In this document: piece after piece, positions 35,371-42,846 of the stretch
How the letters are laid out: each line of letters starts with the position of its first letter
How positions within the stretch are numbered: the stretch's first letter is position 1
Assembly: GCF_009729205.1 (NCBI RefSeq)
Contig: NZ_VTHB01000004.1
Coordinates: 124,001-188,000 of the forward strand
DNA length: 64,000 nucleotides
Direction of reading: 5' to 3'
Source: Mycobacteroides sp. CBMA 271
GTDB lineage: Bacteria > Actinomycetota > Actinomycetes > Mycobacteriales > Mycobacteriaceae
Notes under the pieces: model-generated
Database searches by the model: none
What the model was told of the DNA's origin: nothing
Seen by the model: the letters and a program-made list of their open reading frames with translations, nothing else
Position numbers and translations under genes: made by a program

Positions 35371-35597
35371 TCTGACCACCGGAGGATCCCATAACGTAAT
35401 TCGACAGTGCCAAGCGCGTGCAAGATAGTGAGTGCATCGACGAAGTGGCTAAACCCTACGTCTTCATTCAGACTTCGAGTCCGGGTCCAGAGTTCGTTCA
35501 CAGTTTGGTCTTGTCTCCGCTCGTCGAGCAAGAGCGCGGCATGGCCGATCAATGACATGCTTAGTGGCACATACTTTGAAGGCAGCAGTTCAATCAT
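35367..35597 (-). CDS. ABC-3C middle component (MC6-like)
   Basis: 76 residues: LLPSKYVPLSMSLIGHAALLL near the start and FSHFVDALTILHALGTVELRYGILR at the end. This pattern (LP.KY.P.. SL...G, then F..ALD.L..LG.IEL) resembles the MC6 group of ABC-3C middle components, small winged-helix-like adaptors placed between ATPase and effector. Its ATG at 35597 overlaps the effector stop by 4 bases and its stop overlaps the ATPase start, so all three are translated as one coupled unit. Assignment by pattern and context; the exact MC subgroup is less certain. Confidence 0.75.
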   Translation of the reverse strand: MIELLPSKYVPLSMSLIGHAALLLDERRQDQTVNELWTRTRSLNEDVGFSHFVDALTILHALGTVELRYGILRWSE

Positions 35598-36394
35598 GGT
35601 GCCTCGAAAATGTCGCAGATCTCGAATAGGTGGCTCAGGACGGCGATTGCCGCTGCTTCGTAGCGTATACGTCCAGCTGCATCCTGGGCACCAGGAGTCG
35701 CGCTCGACACGTCGTTCACCAGGGCAAAGAAGAGAGAATCTCCGGTCGTTCCCTCAGTCACGTGCTTGCTGTAGAGGTCAAGAAATCCCGCTCGAAGGCG
35801 ACCGGCGAACTGGGAATCGAGCTTGGACGTAACCGTAGCGAGGTACCGCTGAACCTGCGGTGCTTGCATGAGGCCGATACGAACAAGGTTGCTGGTATGA
35901 CCTGTAAGGCCATTCGCCGCCATCTTCTCTGCGACCCCAACGGCAATCATCGGTGTTGAGGTGGCTCCGTCGGGCCTGTTGACTAGGTGGTGACACACCG
36001 CCTCTAGCTCTGCAAAATGCAGTTGGCTCATCTCCTCGGTGAGTCGATCTTGGACCCACTGCTCGTGATCGCTCTTCCACCCGAGCATGTCGGCAGGTAA
36101 GTATGTGTTGGGCTGCTTGTCGCTCTTTGGATGATGGTTGCCGCAAAGCAAGATCAAGTTCGGGTACTTGTTTCGATCCGGCGGTGGCAAGCCTGGGTCT
36201 GCGCGTGGCCCATCATCGGAAAACGCATAGATGTGGGCGATCTGACCGATCACGACGGCAGGATCATCGTCCGAGGCTGGGACGAGTAAGGGTTCTCTGC
36301 AGCCTGGGTACGCACATCTGCCGGCGGCAAGCCCCCACAGCAACTTGATGTCTTTTTCGGGGTAGCTCCTGCCCACGACGAGGTTCCCTCCCAT
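35594..36394 (-). CDS. ABC-3C effector with HNH-nuclease-like N-terminal domain
   Basis: 266 residues. The N-terminal half is an HNH/His-Me finger-type domain: zinc pair CAYPGC, then VVIGQIAHIYAFSDDGPR (first His), then NKYPNLILLCGNHHPKSDKQ (Asn and His pair), and KSDHEQWV. The C-terminal half (about 130-266) is helical and resembles the C-terminal domain that defines ABC-3C effectors (RFxGxLRAGFLDLYSKH, TTGDSLFFALVND, AAIAVLSHLFEICDIFE). Predicted to cut DNA when the ATPase senses invasion. I use the ATG at 36394, with GGGA 7 bases before it; a GTG at 36418 is possible. First gene of the ABC-3C unit. Confidence 0.8.
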   Translation of the reverse strand: MGGNLVVGRSYPEKDIKLLWGLAAGRCAYPGCREPLLVPASDDDPAVVIGQIAHIYAFSDDGPRADPGLPPPDRNKYPNLILLCGNHHPKSDKQPNTYLPADMLGWKSDHEQWVQDRLTEEMSQLHFAELEAVCHHLVNRPDGATSTPMIAVGVAEKMAANGLTGHTSNLVRIGLMQAPQVQRYLATVTSKLDSQFAGRLRAGFLDLYSKHVTEGTTGDSLFFALVNDVSSATPGAQDAAGRIRYEAAAIAVLSHLFEICDIFEAP

Positions 36395-36442
36395 GACTTC
36401 GTCCCGACGAACACGCACTGTGAGAGTGCTGTGCTCGGCTCC

Positions 36443-36448
36443 ATTCTA
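36443..36448 (-). promoter_or_regulatory. Possible -10 element of the ABC-3C operon
   Basis: TAGAAT on the minus strand, about 50 bases upstream of the effector ATG. No clear -35 is seen at standard spacing. Confidence 0.35.
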
Positions 36449-36619
36449 ATGTGAGCGACGTACGAATGTTCGGGTAATCGCGCTCGGTCACAGTCGTTCT
36501 CCTGTGGATACTCGGCGTTTCCATATCCATCGAGCGATGGCCGCTCGCGTGAACTGATAGCACGGCGCTTGTACTATGACACCATTCCATGATCTTGAAA
36601 CTCCTACGAGGGAGCAGCC

Positions 36620-38980
36620 ATGACTGGATCGCCAGAATCAGACTTCAACGGCAAGATCGCCTTGGACATAAGGGATTCCGAGCCCGACTGGACTCCGTAC
36701 GCCGCGCCTACCGCCCCTGAGGGCGCACCCAACATCCTCTACCTCGTCTGGGATGACACCGGCATCGCGACATGGGACTGCTTTGGCGGCTTGGTCGAGA
36801 TGCCCGCCATGGGCCGAATCGCTGAGCGTGGCGTCCGCCTCTCGCAGTTCCACACCACCGCCCTCTGCTCGCCCACCCGCGCCTCGCTGCTCACGGGTCG
36901 CAACGCGACCACAGTCGGCATGGCCACCATCGAGGAGTTCACCGATGGCTTCCCGAACTGCAGCGGTCGCATCCCGTTCGACACCGCACTGCTCTCCGAA
37001 GTGCTCGCCGAGAAGGGCTGGAACACCTACTGCGTCGGCAAGTGGCACCTGACCCCACTGGAAGAGTCGAATCTCGCCGCCACCAAACGGCATTGGCCAT
37101 TGTCGCGAGGCTTCGAACGGTTCTACGGCTTCATGGGCGGTGAGACCGATCAGTGGTATCCCGATCTGGTCTATGACAACCACCCCGTGAATCCGCCGGC
37201 GACCCCGGAAGACGGCTACCACCTGTCCAAGGACATCGCCGACAAGACCATCGAATTCATCCGCGATGCCAAGGTGATCGCCCCCGACAAACCCTGGTTC
37301 TCCTACGTCTGCCCCGGAGCGGGCCACGCCCCGCACCACGTCTTCAAGGAGTGGGCCGACAAGTACGCCGGCAAGTTCGACATGGGCTACGAGCTGTACC
37401 GCGAGATCGTGCTGGAGAACCAGAAGAACCTCGGTATCGTCCCGCCGGACACCGAATTGTCGCCCGTCAACCCGTATCTCGACGTCAAGGGCCCCAACGG
37501 CGAACCCTGGCCACTGCAGGACACCGTGCGCCCCTGGGACTCGCTGAACGACGAGGAGAAGCGGCTCTTCAGCCGCATGGCCGAGGTGTTCGCCGGATTC
37601 CTGAGCTACACCGACGATCAGATCGGCCGGGTCCTGGACTACCTGGAGGAGTCGGGTCAGCTCGACAACACCATCATCGTCGTCATCTCCGACAACGGGG
37701 CCAGCGGCGAGGGCGGCCCCAACGGCTCGGTCAACGAGGTCAAGTTCTTCAACGGCTACATCGACACCGTCGAGGAGAGCCTGCGCTTCTACGACAGCCT
37801 CGGCGGTACCGACACTTACAACCACTACCCAATCGGGTGGGCGATGGCGTTCAACACGCCCTACAAGCTGTACAAACGCTACGCCTCTCACGAGGGCGGC
37901 ATCGCCGACACCGCAATCATCAGCTGGCCGAACGGAATCGCCGCACACGGCGAGGTCCGCGACACCTACGTGAACGTCTGTGACATCACCCCAACCATCT
38001 ACGACCTGCTGGGCATCACCCCGCCCGAGGCAGTCAAAGGCATCGCCCAGAAGCCGCTCGACGGTCTGAGTTTCAAAGCAGCACTGCAGGATCCCGCCGC
38101 AGGCACCGGCAAGGACACCCAGTTCTACACAATGCTCGGCACCCGCGGCATCTGGCATAAGGGCTGGTTCGCCAACACCGTGCATGCCGCCACACCGTCG
38201 GGCTGGTCGAACTTCGACAAGGATCGCTGGGAGCTGTTCCACATCGAGTCCGACCGCAGCCAATGCCGCGACCTCGCCGACACCGAACCTGAGAAGCTCG
38301 ACGAGCTGAAACAACTCTGGTTCGCCGAGGCCGACAAGTACAACGGCCTGCCCCTGGCCGACCTAAACATTCTCGAAACCCTGACCCGGTGGCGGCCCTA
38401 CCTGGCGGGGGAGCGCACATCGTTCACCTACTACCCGAACAGCGCCGAGGTGGGCCTGGGCGCCGCGGTCGAGATTCGGGGACAGTCGTTCTCGATCCTT
38501 GCCGAGGTCACCATGGAAACCGGCGTCGAGGGCGTCATCTTCAAACAGGGCGGCGCGCACGGCGGCCACGTTCTCTTTGTTCAGGATTCAAAGCTGCACT
38601 ACATCTACAACTTCATGGGGGAGAAGGAGCAGAAGGTCTCATCTGAAGGTGCGGTGCCGCCGGGCGCGCACGTGCTTGGCGCCCGCTTCGCCAAGACCGG
38701 CACGGTGACGGGCAGCCACACCCCGGTCGGTGAGGTCGCCCTGTTCATCGACGAACAAGCCGTCGGATCACTGAAAGACGTCGAAATCCACCCGGGCACA
38801 TTCGGTCTCGCCGGGGCCAGTCTGTCCGTCGGACGCAACAGCGGCTCGGGGGTGTCCTCGGCCTACAAGTCGCCCTATGCGTTCACCGGTGGAACCATCG
38901 CGCAGGTGGTCGTCGACATTTCGGGGGAGCCGTACGAAAACCTGGAGAGGAAGCTGGCGATCGCGTTCGCCAAGGACTAG
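36620..38980 (+). CDS. Arylsulfatase (type I, AtsA/AtsD-like)
   Basis: 786 residues, like M. tuberculosis AtsA/AtsD (about 787). Hydrolyses sulfate esters. The formylglycine motif CSPTRASLLTGR has Cys83, to be oxidised by a formylglycine-generating enzyme; metal ligands are in VWDDTG (near residue 45) and in VVISDNGASGEGG, and GKWHLTP gives the conserved Lys-His. A C-terminal beta-rich domain (about 620-780) is typical of the mycobacterial long form. No signal peptide. ATG at 36620 with GGGAG 6 bases upstream. Divergent from the ABC-3C operon and convergent with the small gene at 38977, overlapping by 4 bases. Confidence 0.93.
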   Translation: MTGSPESDFNGKIALDIRDSEPDWTPYAAPTAPEGAPNILYLVWDDTGIATWDCFGGLVEMPAMGRIAERGVRLSQFHTTALCSPTRASLLTGRNATTVGMATIEEFTDGFPNCSGRIPFDTALLSEVLAEKGWNTYCVGKWHLTPLEESNLAATKRHWPLSRGFERFYGFMGGETDQWYPDLVYDNHPVNPPATPEDGYHLSKDIADKTIEFIRDAKVIAPDKPWFSYVCPGAGHAPHHVFKEWADKYAGKFDMGYELYREIVLENQKNLGIVPPDTELSPVNPYLDVKGPNGEPWPLQDTVRPWDSLNDEEKRLFSRMAEVFAGFLSYTDDQIGRVLDYLEESGQLDNTIIVVISDNGASGEGGPNGSVNEVKFFNGYIDTVEESLRFYDSLGGTDTYNHYPIGWAMAFNTPYKLYKRYASHEGGIADTAIISWPNGIAAHGEVRDTYVNVCDITPTIYDLLGITPPEAVKGIAQKPLDGLSFKAALQDPAAGTGKDTQFYTMLGTRGIWHKGWFANTVHAATPSGWSNFDKDRWELFHIESDRSQCRDLADTEPEKLDELKQLWFAEADKYNGLPLADLNILETLTRWRPYLAGERTSFTYYPNSAEVGLGAAVEIRGQSFSILAEVTMETGVEGVIFKQGGAHGGHVLFVQDSKLHYIYNFMGEKEQKVSSEGAVPPGAHVLGARFAKTGTVTGSHTPVGEVALFIDEQAVGSLKDVEIHPGTFGLAGASLSVGRNSGSGVSSAYKSPYAFTGGTIAQVVVDISGEPYENLERKLAIAFAKD

Positions 38981-39240
38981 ACGGGCCACTCGGTGAGCGG
39001 TTCCCACTCGCCGAACGGCGGCTTCTTATCGGCCGCGATCACGATCTGCCCGGTCACCGCCGACCCGGGGTGATACTCGTCGATCGCGAACCCGCCCTTG
39101 CGGTCTTCGGGAGTTGTGCCATCCCAGATGTAGATCGGGCCGGCAGCAGTGGCCTCGGCAACCTCGGTACCGCACTCGGCGGCAGGTTCGTCGCGACCAA
39201 CACCGGTGTGCTTGCCGTCGGTACGCCGCCAGATGCTCAC
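38977..39240 (-). CDS. Small conserved hypothetical protein
   Basis: 87 residues, acidic, no signal or membrane segment. It begins MSIWRRTDGKHTGVGRDEP and includes AAGPIYIWDGTTPEDRKGG and a Trp-rich end (FGEWEPLTEWPV). I recognise no family. The GTG at 39240 is supported by a TAGCAT -10 element 7 bases upstream, so it is probably leaderless. It converges with the sulfatase (4-base overlap). Confidence 0.65.
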   Translation of the reverse strand: MSIWRRTDGKHTGVGRDEPAAECGTEVAEATAAGPIYIWDGTTPEDRKGGFAIDEYHPGSAVTGQIVIAADKKPPFGEWEPLTEWPV

Positions 39241-39247
39241 AAACCGG

Positions 39248-39253
39248 ATGCTA
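39248..39253 (-). promoter_or_regulatory. -10 element for leaderless small gene
   Basis: TAGCAT followed by 7 bases and the GTG at 39240. Confidence 0.45.
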
Positions 39254-39356
39254 CGCGCTGGAGCGCTTTCTGGGCGGCCACAACTTGACCAACTTATGGA
39301 TCGAGTAGGCGTCTACCTACGCCAGCGCGGCCACACTGTGTCACCGTGGAGTGGTG

Positions 39357-40118
39357 ATGAAAAGGCTTGGTGCGCTCCTGATCGCCGCTGCCCTGCTGCT
39401 GGTGACCGCTCCGCTGGCCGCGGCCTGGGGTCCGCAGGGCCACAACATCGTCGGAGCAGTCGCCGATACGAAGCTCACCCCAGCCGCGAAAGCGGAGGTC
39501 GCCCGGCTGCTCGCCGGCGAGGCCAATCCCACGCTTGCCGGAGTCGCGAACTGGGCCGACCAGGTACGCCCCAGCCGGCCCGAGACCGCGCCCTGGCACT
39601 ACGCCGACATCGGCGAGAACGCCTGCCACTACGTGCCGGGGGCCAACGGCGACAACGTCATCGAGGCCATCCGCACCCAGACCGCCATCCTGGAAGACAC
39701 ATCGAAGCCGGATGCCGAACGCCGGGATGCCCTGAAGTTCGTCGTCCACTTCGTCGGCGATATTCACCAGCCGATGCACGCCGGCTATGCCCGCGACCGC
39801 GGCGGCAACGACATCCCCCTGACCTACAACGGGCGATCGACCAATCTGCACGCGGTGTGGGACAGCGGATTGCTGAGCACCCGCGGGCTGAGCGACGCCC
39901 AGTACGCCACGGTGATCGAGGGCTTGCCCGCCCCGGAGCTCGGCAGCACCGACCCCGCCGAGTGGGCACAGGACAGCTGCCAGATCGCCGTCGGCGTCTA
40001 TCCGAACACCTCGACCATCGGTGCCGACTACACCAACCAAAACCGGCCGATCGCCGAATCGCAGCTGCGCTCTGCCGGTGAACGACTGGCACGTTTGATC
40101 AATGCCACGCTCGCGTAA
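39357..40118 (+). CDS. Secreted S1/P1-family nuclease
   Basis: 253 residues with a signal peptide (1-23, cleavage after LAAA). The mature chain then starts with Trp24 (WGPQGH), as in S1/P1 nucleases, where the terminal Trp itself binds zinc. Further zinc-ligand motifs: HYADIG, HFVGDIHQPMHAGYARDRGGND and LHAVWDSGL. These zinc enzymes cut single-stranded DNA and RNA, usually to scavenge phosphate and nucleosides. The ATG at 39357 has GGAG 5 bases upstream; two GTG codons just before it are in frame but poorly placed. Secreted or periplasmic. Confidence 0.9.
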   Translation: MKRLGALLIAAALLLVTAPLAAAWGPQGHNIVGAVADTKLTPAAKAEVARLLAGEANPTLAGVANWADQVRPSRPETAPWHYADIGENACHYVPGANGDNVIEAIRTQTAILEDTSKPDAERRDALKFVVHFVGDIHQPMHAGYARDRGGNDIPLTYNGRSTNLHAVWDSGLLSTRGLSDAQYATVIEGLPAPELGSTDPAEWAQDSCQIAVGVYPNTSTIGADYTNQNRPIAESQLRSAGERLARLINATLA

Positions 40119-40274
40119 CAGATGACAGCGCTGCCTGCGCTTGGCAGCAACGCGAGTGATCTAGTATCCCTAAATTGTGGGTAAGCAGGTGACCACTTTT
40201 GTGTCAGCTGCTGATGGGTCGGGCAATGTCGGTTGACGCATGTTTGTCGATGGTTGCTTTGGTAAGGGCGATAA

Positions 40275-41381
40275 GTGGGTATCACAAGTCGGGTTCGGGC
40301 TGACGTACGCCCGAGGTGGAGTCGCGGCGCGCGGATCTACGACACCAACAATGAACTCCTTGAACGGGTTCGACTGCGGCGTGCTGTTTCGCCAGTGAAT
40401 GCGTTGTTCATCACCGCTATTGGTGCGTCGGCAATCCTGCTTGCCTCCGCGGGACTGTCAACGATTCCGCTGGTGTGTTTCTGCCTCGCGATCCCGGCGT
40501 TTGGATGGGGGATCCGTTACGCACGGACCAAGCCCGTGACCTACGCCGAGTCGGTCGCGTATGTCCTCTACTGCGATATCGCCGTTCTGATCGGGATTTG
40601 CGTGGTGACGACAACGGCCGTCGCCTTTGTGAAGCTGACGTGGCTACTGGGCATCAACATCTACGTGTCGATACTCCATGGCCGGGTGGCGGTCATCGCG
40701 CAGACGCTGGTGACCGCGACCGGGACTGTTCTGGCCGTAGCGGGAGCACTATCGCGCGACGATTCGAGCACCGTGGTCCTCGAAGCGGCGGTGGTCGCCA
40801 TGCTGCTGGCGAACCTGTTTGCCGGATGCTTGATCTACCTGGGCAAGGCGCGGTTCACCAAGCATGCCGTCGGGAAAGACCACCTCTCCCGACATGACGA
40901 CCTGACCGGTCTGTTGAACAGGCGCGGTCTGCAAGAGGCGTACGAGGCCAGAGTCGGTGTGCCGGGCATGCATGTGGTTGTCGCCATGGTTGACCTGAAT
41001 TCGTTCAAGCAGATCAACGACACCTTCGGCCACCACGTTGGAGATCAGGTGCTGCAGCGTACGGCGCACCGCCTGCGGTCGGTGGCCGGGCCGAACGCTT
41101 TCTTGGCCCGGCTCGGTGGCGACGAATTCGGCATTGTCGCGGTCACCGACTCGCCACGGGACCTGGACTATCGGTACGCAGTGCACGAGGCATTGATCGA
41201 TGAGGGCGACACCCTGCCGGTGACCGCCAGTGTCGGGGTCGCCGCCGCGGTGCTGCCCGAGGCGGATCGCACGACGATCCACACCCTCGGGCCCATCGTC
41301 ACCCACCTCCTCGTGGAGGCCGATGGCGCGATGTACCGGGCCAAGAAAGCCTTCGGTATCGCCCAGTACTCATCGGATTAA
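40275..41381 (+). CDS. Membrane diguanylate cyclase (GGDEF)
   Basis: 368 residues: six or so N-terminal membrane helices (about 40-195) then a GGDEF domain (about 205-368) with [12 protein letters not shown], substrate-binding DLNSFKQINDTFGHHVGD, the intact active-site loop LGGDEF, and a C-terminal SVGVA...ADGAMYRAKKA. Makes cyclic di-GMP from two GTP. The position 9 to 6 residues before GGDEF is GPNA, so the RxxD inhibitory site is absent and product feedback is not expected. No EAL domain. GTG at 40275 with AAGGG 7 bases upstream. Confidence 0.9.
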   Translation: MGITSRVRADVRPRWSRGARIYDTNNELLERVRLRRAVSPVNALFITAIGASAILLASAGLSTIPLVCFCLAIPAFGWGIRYARTKPVTYAESVAYVLYCDIAVLIGICVVTTTAVAFVKLTWLLGINIYVSILHGRVAVIAQTLVTATGTVLAVAGALSRDDSSTVVLEAAVVAMLLANLFAGCLIYLGKARFTKHAVGKDHLSRHDDLTGLLNRRGLQEAYEARVGVPGMHVVVAMVDLNSFKQINDTFGHHVGDQVLQRTAHRLRSVAGPNAFLARLGGDEFGIVAVTDSPRDLDYRYAVHEALIDEGDTLPVTASVGVAAAVLPEADRTTIHTLGPIVTHLLVEADGAMYRAKKAFGIAQYSSD

Positions 41382-41415
41382 CGGCAAGTAGCAGGCCGAA
41401 CCCGTACGCGACGAA

Positions 41416-42240
41416 CTACCAGACGCGCACGTAGTCGACGAGCATCTCCGCCGGGTACGAACCACCGGCCGGATCGCCGCCACCGGACCCGGCAACCGCC
41501 AGGTTCAGCATCGGCTGCAGCGTGTACCCGGGATCGTTAAACGGCCAATCCTCAAGGGAATTGGCGTCGACGGTCAGGTACGGCTCCATGCCGTCGTGGT
41601 AGTCCATCCAGAAGTACAGCCCGGCCTCAGTCCAGGTGCAGCGCCAGGTGTGCCAGTTGCTATCGATTGGCATCGGCAGCGTCTCGAACGAGGTGCCATC
41701 TAGACGCGCGTGAATCGTGGTGCCCGAGGGCCAATCGCGGTTGCCGTACCACTCCGCGAGGTCGACCTCACCGCCGCGCTCGGGGTTGTCGTTGAGCAGC
41801 CACCATGCCGGCCACGCACCGTCGGTCAAGCAGTTGAACTTGATGCGCGCCTCGAAGGTGTGGCCGATGCCGCCGCGGAAGGTGCCGTGCAGCTTGCCGC
41901 TGTAGTACTTGTTGCCTTCCTTCGTCGCGCGGATCACCAGGTTGGAGTTTCCGTCGAGGAAGATGTTCGTGCGGCTGTCGCGGTACTCGCCCATGTTTTC
42001 GGGGCGGTCCCAGAACACGGGGTTCTTGATCTTCTCGCGGAACTTGGCCGCGACCCACTTCGATCCATCCGGTGCTGAACCGGCCGGCCCGTTGAACTCG
42101 TCGCTGAAGACGTAACCCTGCGTCTGGGCATCGGGCGGCGCTGCCGGTTGACGTCCGCGGTCGGCGTGAGCCGTCGCAATAGGCAGGGCAGCTGCGGCGA
42201 TGCCGAAGCCCATGGTGAGTATCAGTTTACGGCGATCCAT
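41416..42240 (-). CDS. Glycoside hydrolase family 16 (laminarinase-like), Tat-exported
   Basis: 274 residues. N-terminal twin-arginine signal DRRKLILTMGFGIAAAALPIA, cleavage near AHA. The GH16 jelly-roll core has the catalytic motif EVDLAEW (E-x-D-x-x-E, nucleophile and acid/base). Resembles M. tuberculosis Rv0315, a beta-1,3-glucanase-type secreted protein. Likely splits beta-1,3-glucans outside the cell. I use the ATG at 42240; a GTG at 42249 is in frame. The start lies at the foot of a 7-bp hairpin that hides the only ribosome-site-like GGGG. Preceded by a terminator-like hairpin after the cytochrome b561 gene. Confidence 0.9.
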   Translation of the reverse strand: MDRRKLILTMGFGIAAAALPIATAHADRGRQPAAPPDAQTQGYVFSDEFNGPAGSAPDGSKWVAAKFREKIKNPVFWDRPENMGEYRDSRTNIFLDGNSNLVIRATKEGNKYYSGKLHGTFRGGIGHTFEARIKFNCLTDGAWPAWWLLNDNPERGGEVDLAEWYGNRDWPSGTTIHARLDGTSFETLPMPIDSNWHTWRCTWTEAGLYFWMDYHDGMEPYLTVDANSLEDWPFNDPGYTLQPMLNLAVAGSGGGDPAGGSYPAEMLVDYVRVW

Positions 42241-42256
42241 TTCGGGCACCCCGAAA
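42240..42256 (-). promoter_or_regulatory. Start-codon hairpin of the GH16 gene
   Basis: In the mRNA TTTCGGG-GTG-CCCGAAA is a perfect 7-bp stem with a 3-base loop; its last A is the A of the ATG, and the GGGG that would bind ribosomes is inside it. This may throttle translation. Confidence 0.5.
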
Positions 42257-42266
42257 CGATAATGGG

Positions 42267-42287
42267 TGCGCCCCCGGTATGGGCGCA
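42267..42287 (-). terminator. Hairpin after cytochrome b561 gene
   Basis: TGCGCCC-loop of 7-GGGCGCA, perfect 7-bp stem, 20 bases past the b561 stop in its direction. No U-run. Confidence 0.5.
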
Positions 42288-42306
42288 GCCCCGGCCATTT
42301 TCGCTG

Positions 42307-42846
42307 CTAGTGGCGCGGAAGCATCCTCGCGAGCAACCTGTCCCGCAACCCGATGGTATGAAACAGCACTGCGCTGACATGCGCGACCACGCAGGCGAGC
42401 AACGCGTACGCCACCCACGCATGCGCTTCGCGCAGCACCCCGTACGTCCCGATGCTGGTCGGCACGATCGACGGGAAACGCATTCCGGCGATCTCCACCG
42501 GCACCCCGGACGCCGAGACCAGCGCCCACCCGATCACCGGTTGCACCAGGAACAACGTGTACATCGCGAGCTCGGAACCGGCCGCGATGAACCGCTCCGG
42601 CTGGGCCAGTGACAGCGGCGGCGGCCTGTTTACGATGCGGTTTCCGATCCGCAGCACCGCTAGCGCCAGCACCACCACACCGATGGACTTATGCCAGGCC
42701 AGCACCAACGGATAATCGCCTACCGAGCCGACGAGCAGTGCGCCCAGCACCAGCATCGTGATGATCAGTACCGCCATCGTCCAATGCAGCAGCTGTGCCG
42801 CCCACCCGAAACGTTCGTCCGTCGAGGACGACGAGGAATCAGCCAT
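42307..42846 (-). CDS. Cytochrome b561
   Basis: 179-residue inner-membrane di-haem cytochrome with four helices. Candidate haem ligands: His in LLHWTMA (TM1), His in LAWHKSIG (TM2), His in REAHAWVAY (TM3) and His in VVAHVSAVLFH (TM4). Transfers electrons from quinol to a periplasmic partner. The ATG at 42846 shares one base with the catalase stop (TGATG) and has AGGA 6 bases upstream, so the two are coupled: the cytochrome likely feeds electrons to the Tat-exported catalase-peroxidase, as in other b561/SrpA-like pairs. Confidence 0.9.
   Translation of the reverse strand: MADSSSSSTDERFGWAAQLLHWTMAVLIITMLVLGALLVGSVGDYPLVLAWHKSIGVVVLALAVLRIGNRIVNRPPPLSLAQPERFIAAGSELAMYTLFLVQPVIGWALVSASGVPVEIAGMRFPSIVPTSIGTYGVLREAHAWVAYALLACVVAHVSAVLFHTIGLRDRLLARMLPRH

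Noticed and set aside
33240..36620. Direct repeat of the tRNA-Met 3' end as proof of site-specific integration
   Set aside because: I searched the ABC-3C region by eye for the tRNA's terminal CCCGCCCGCCCTA and found no second copy.
36638..38314. 558-codon open frame antisense to the sulfatase gene
   Set aside because: It is the mirror of a high-GC gene: no ribosome site, Val/Asp/Gly-heavy composition, no domain. The sulfatase frame has clear motifs.
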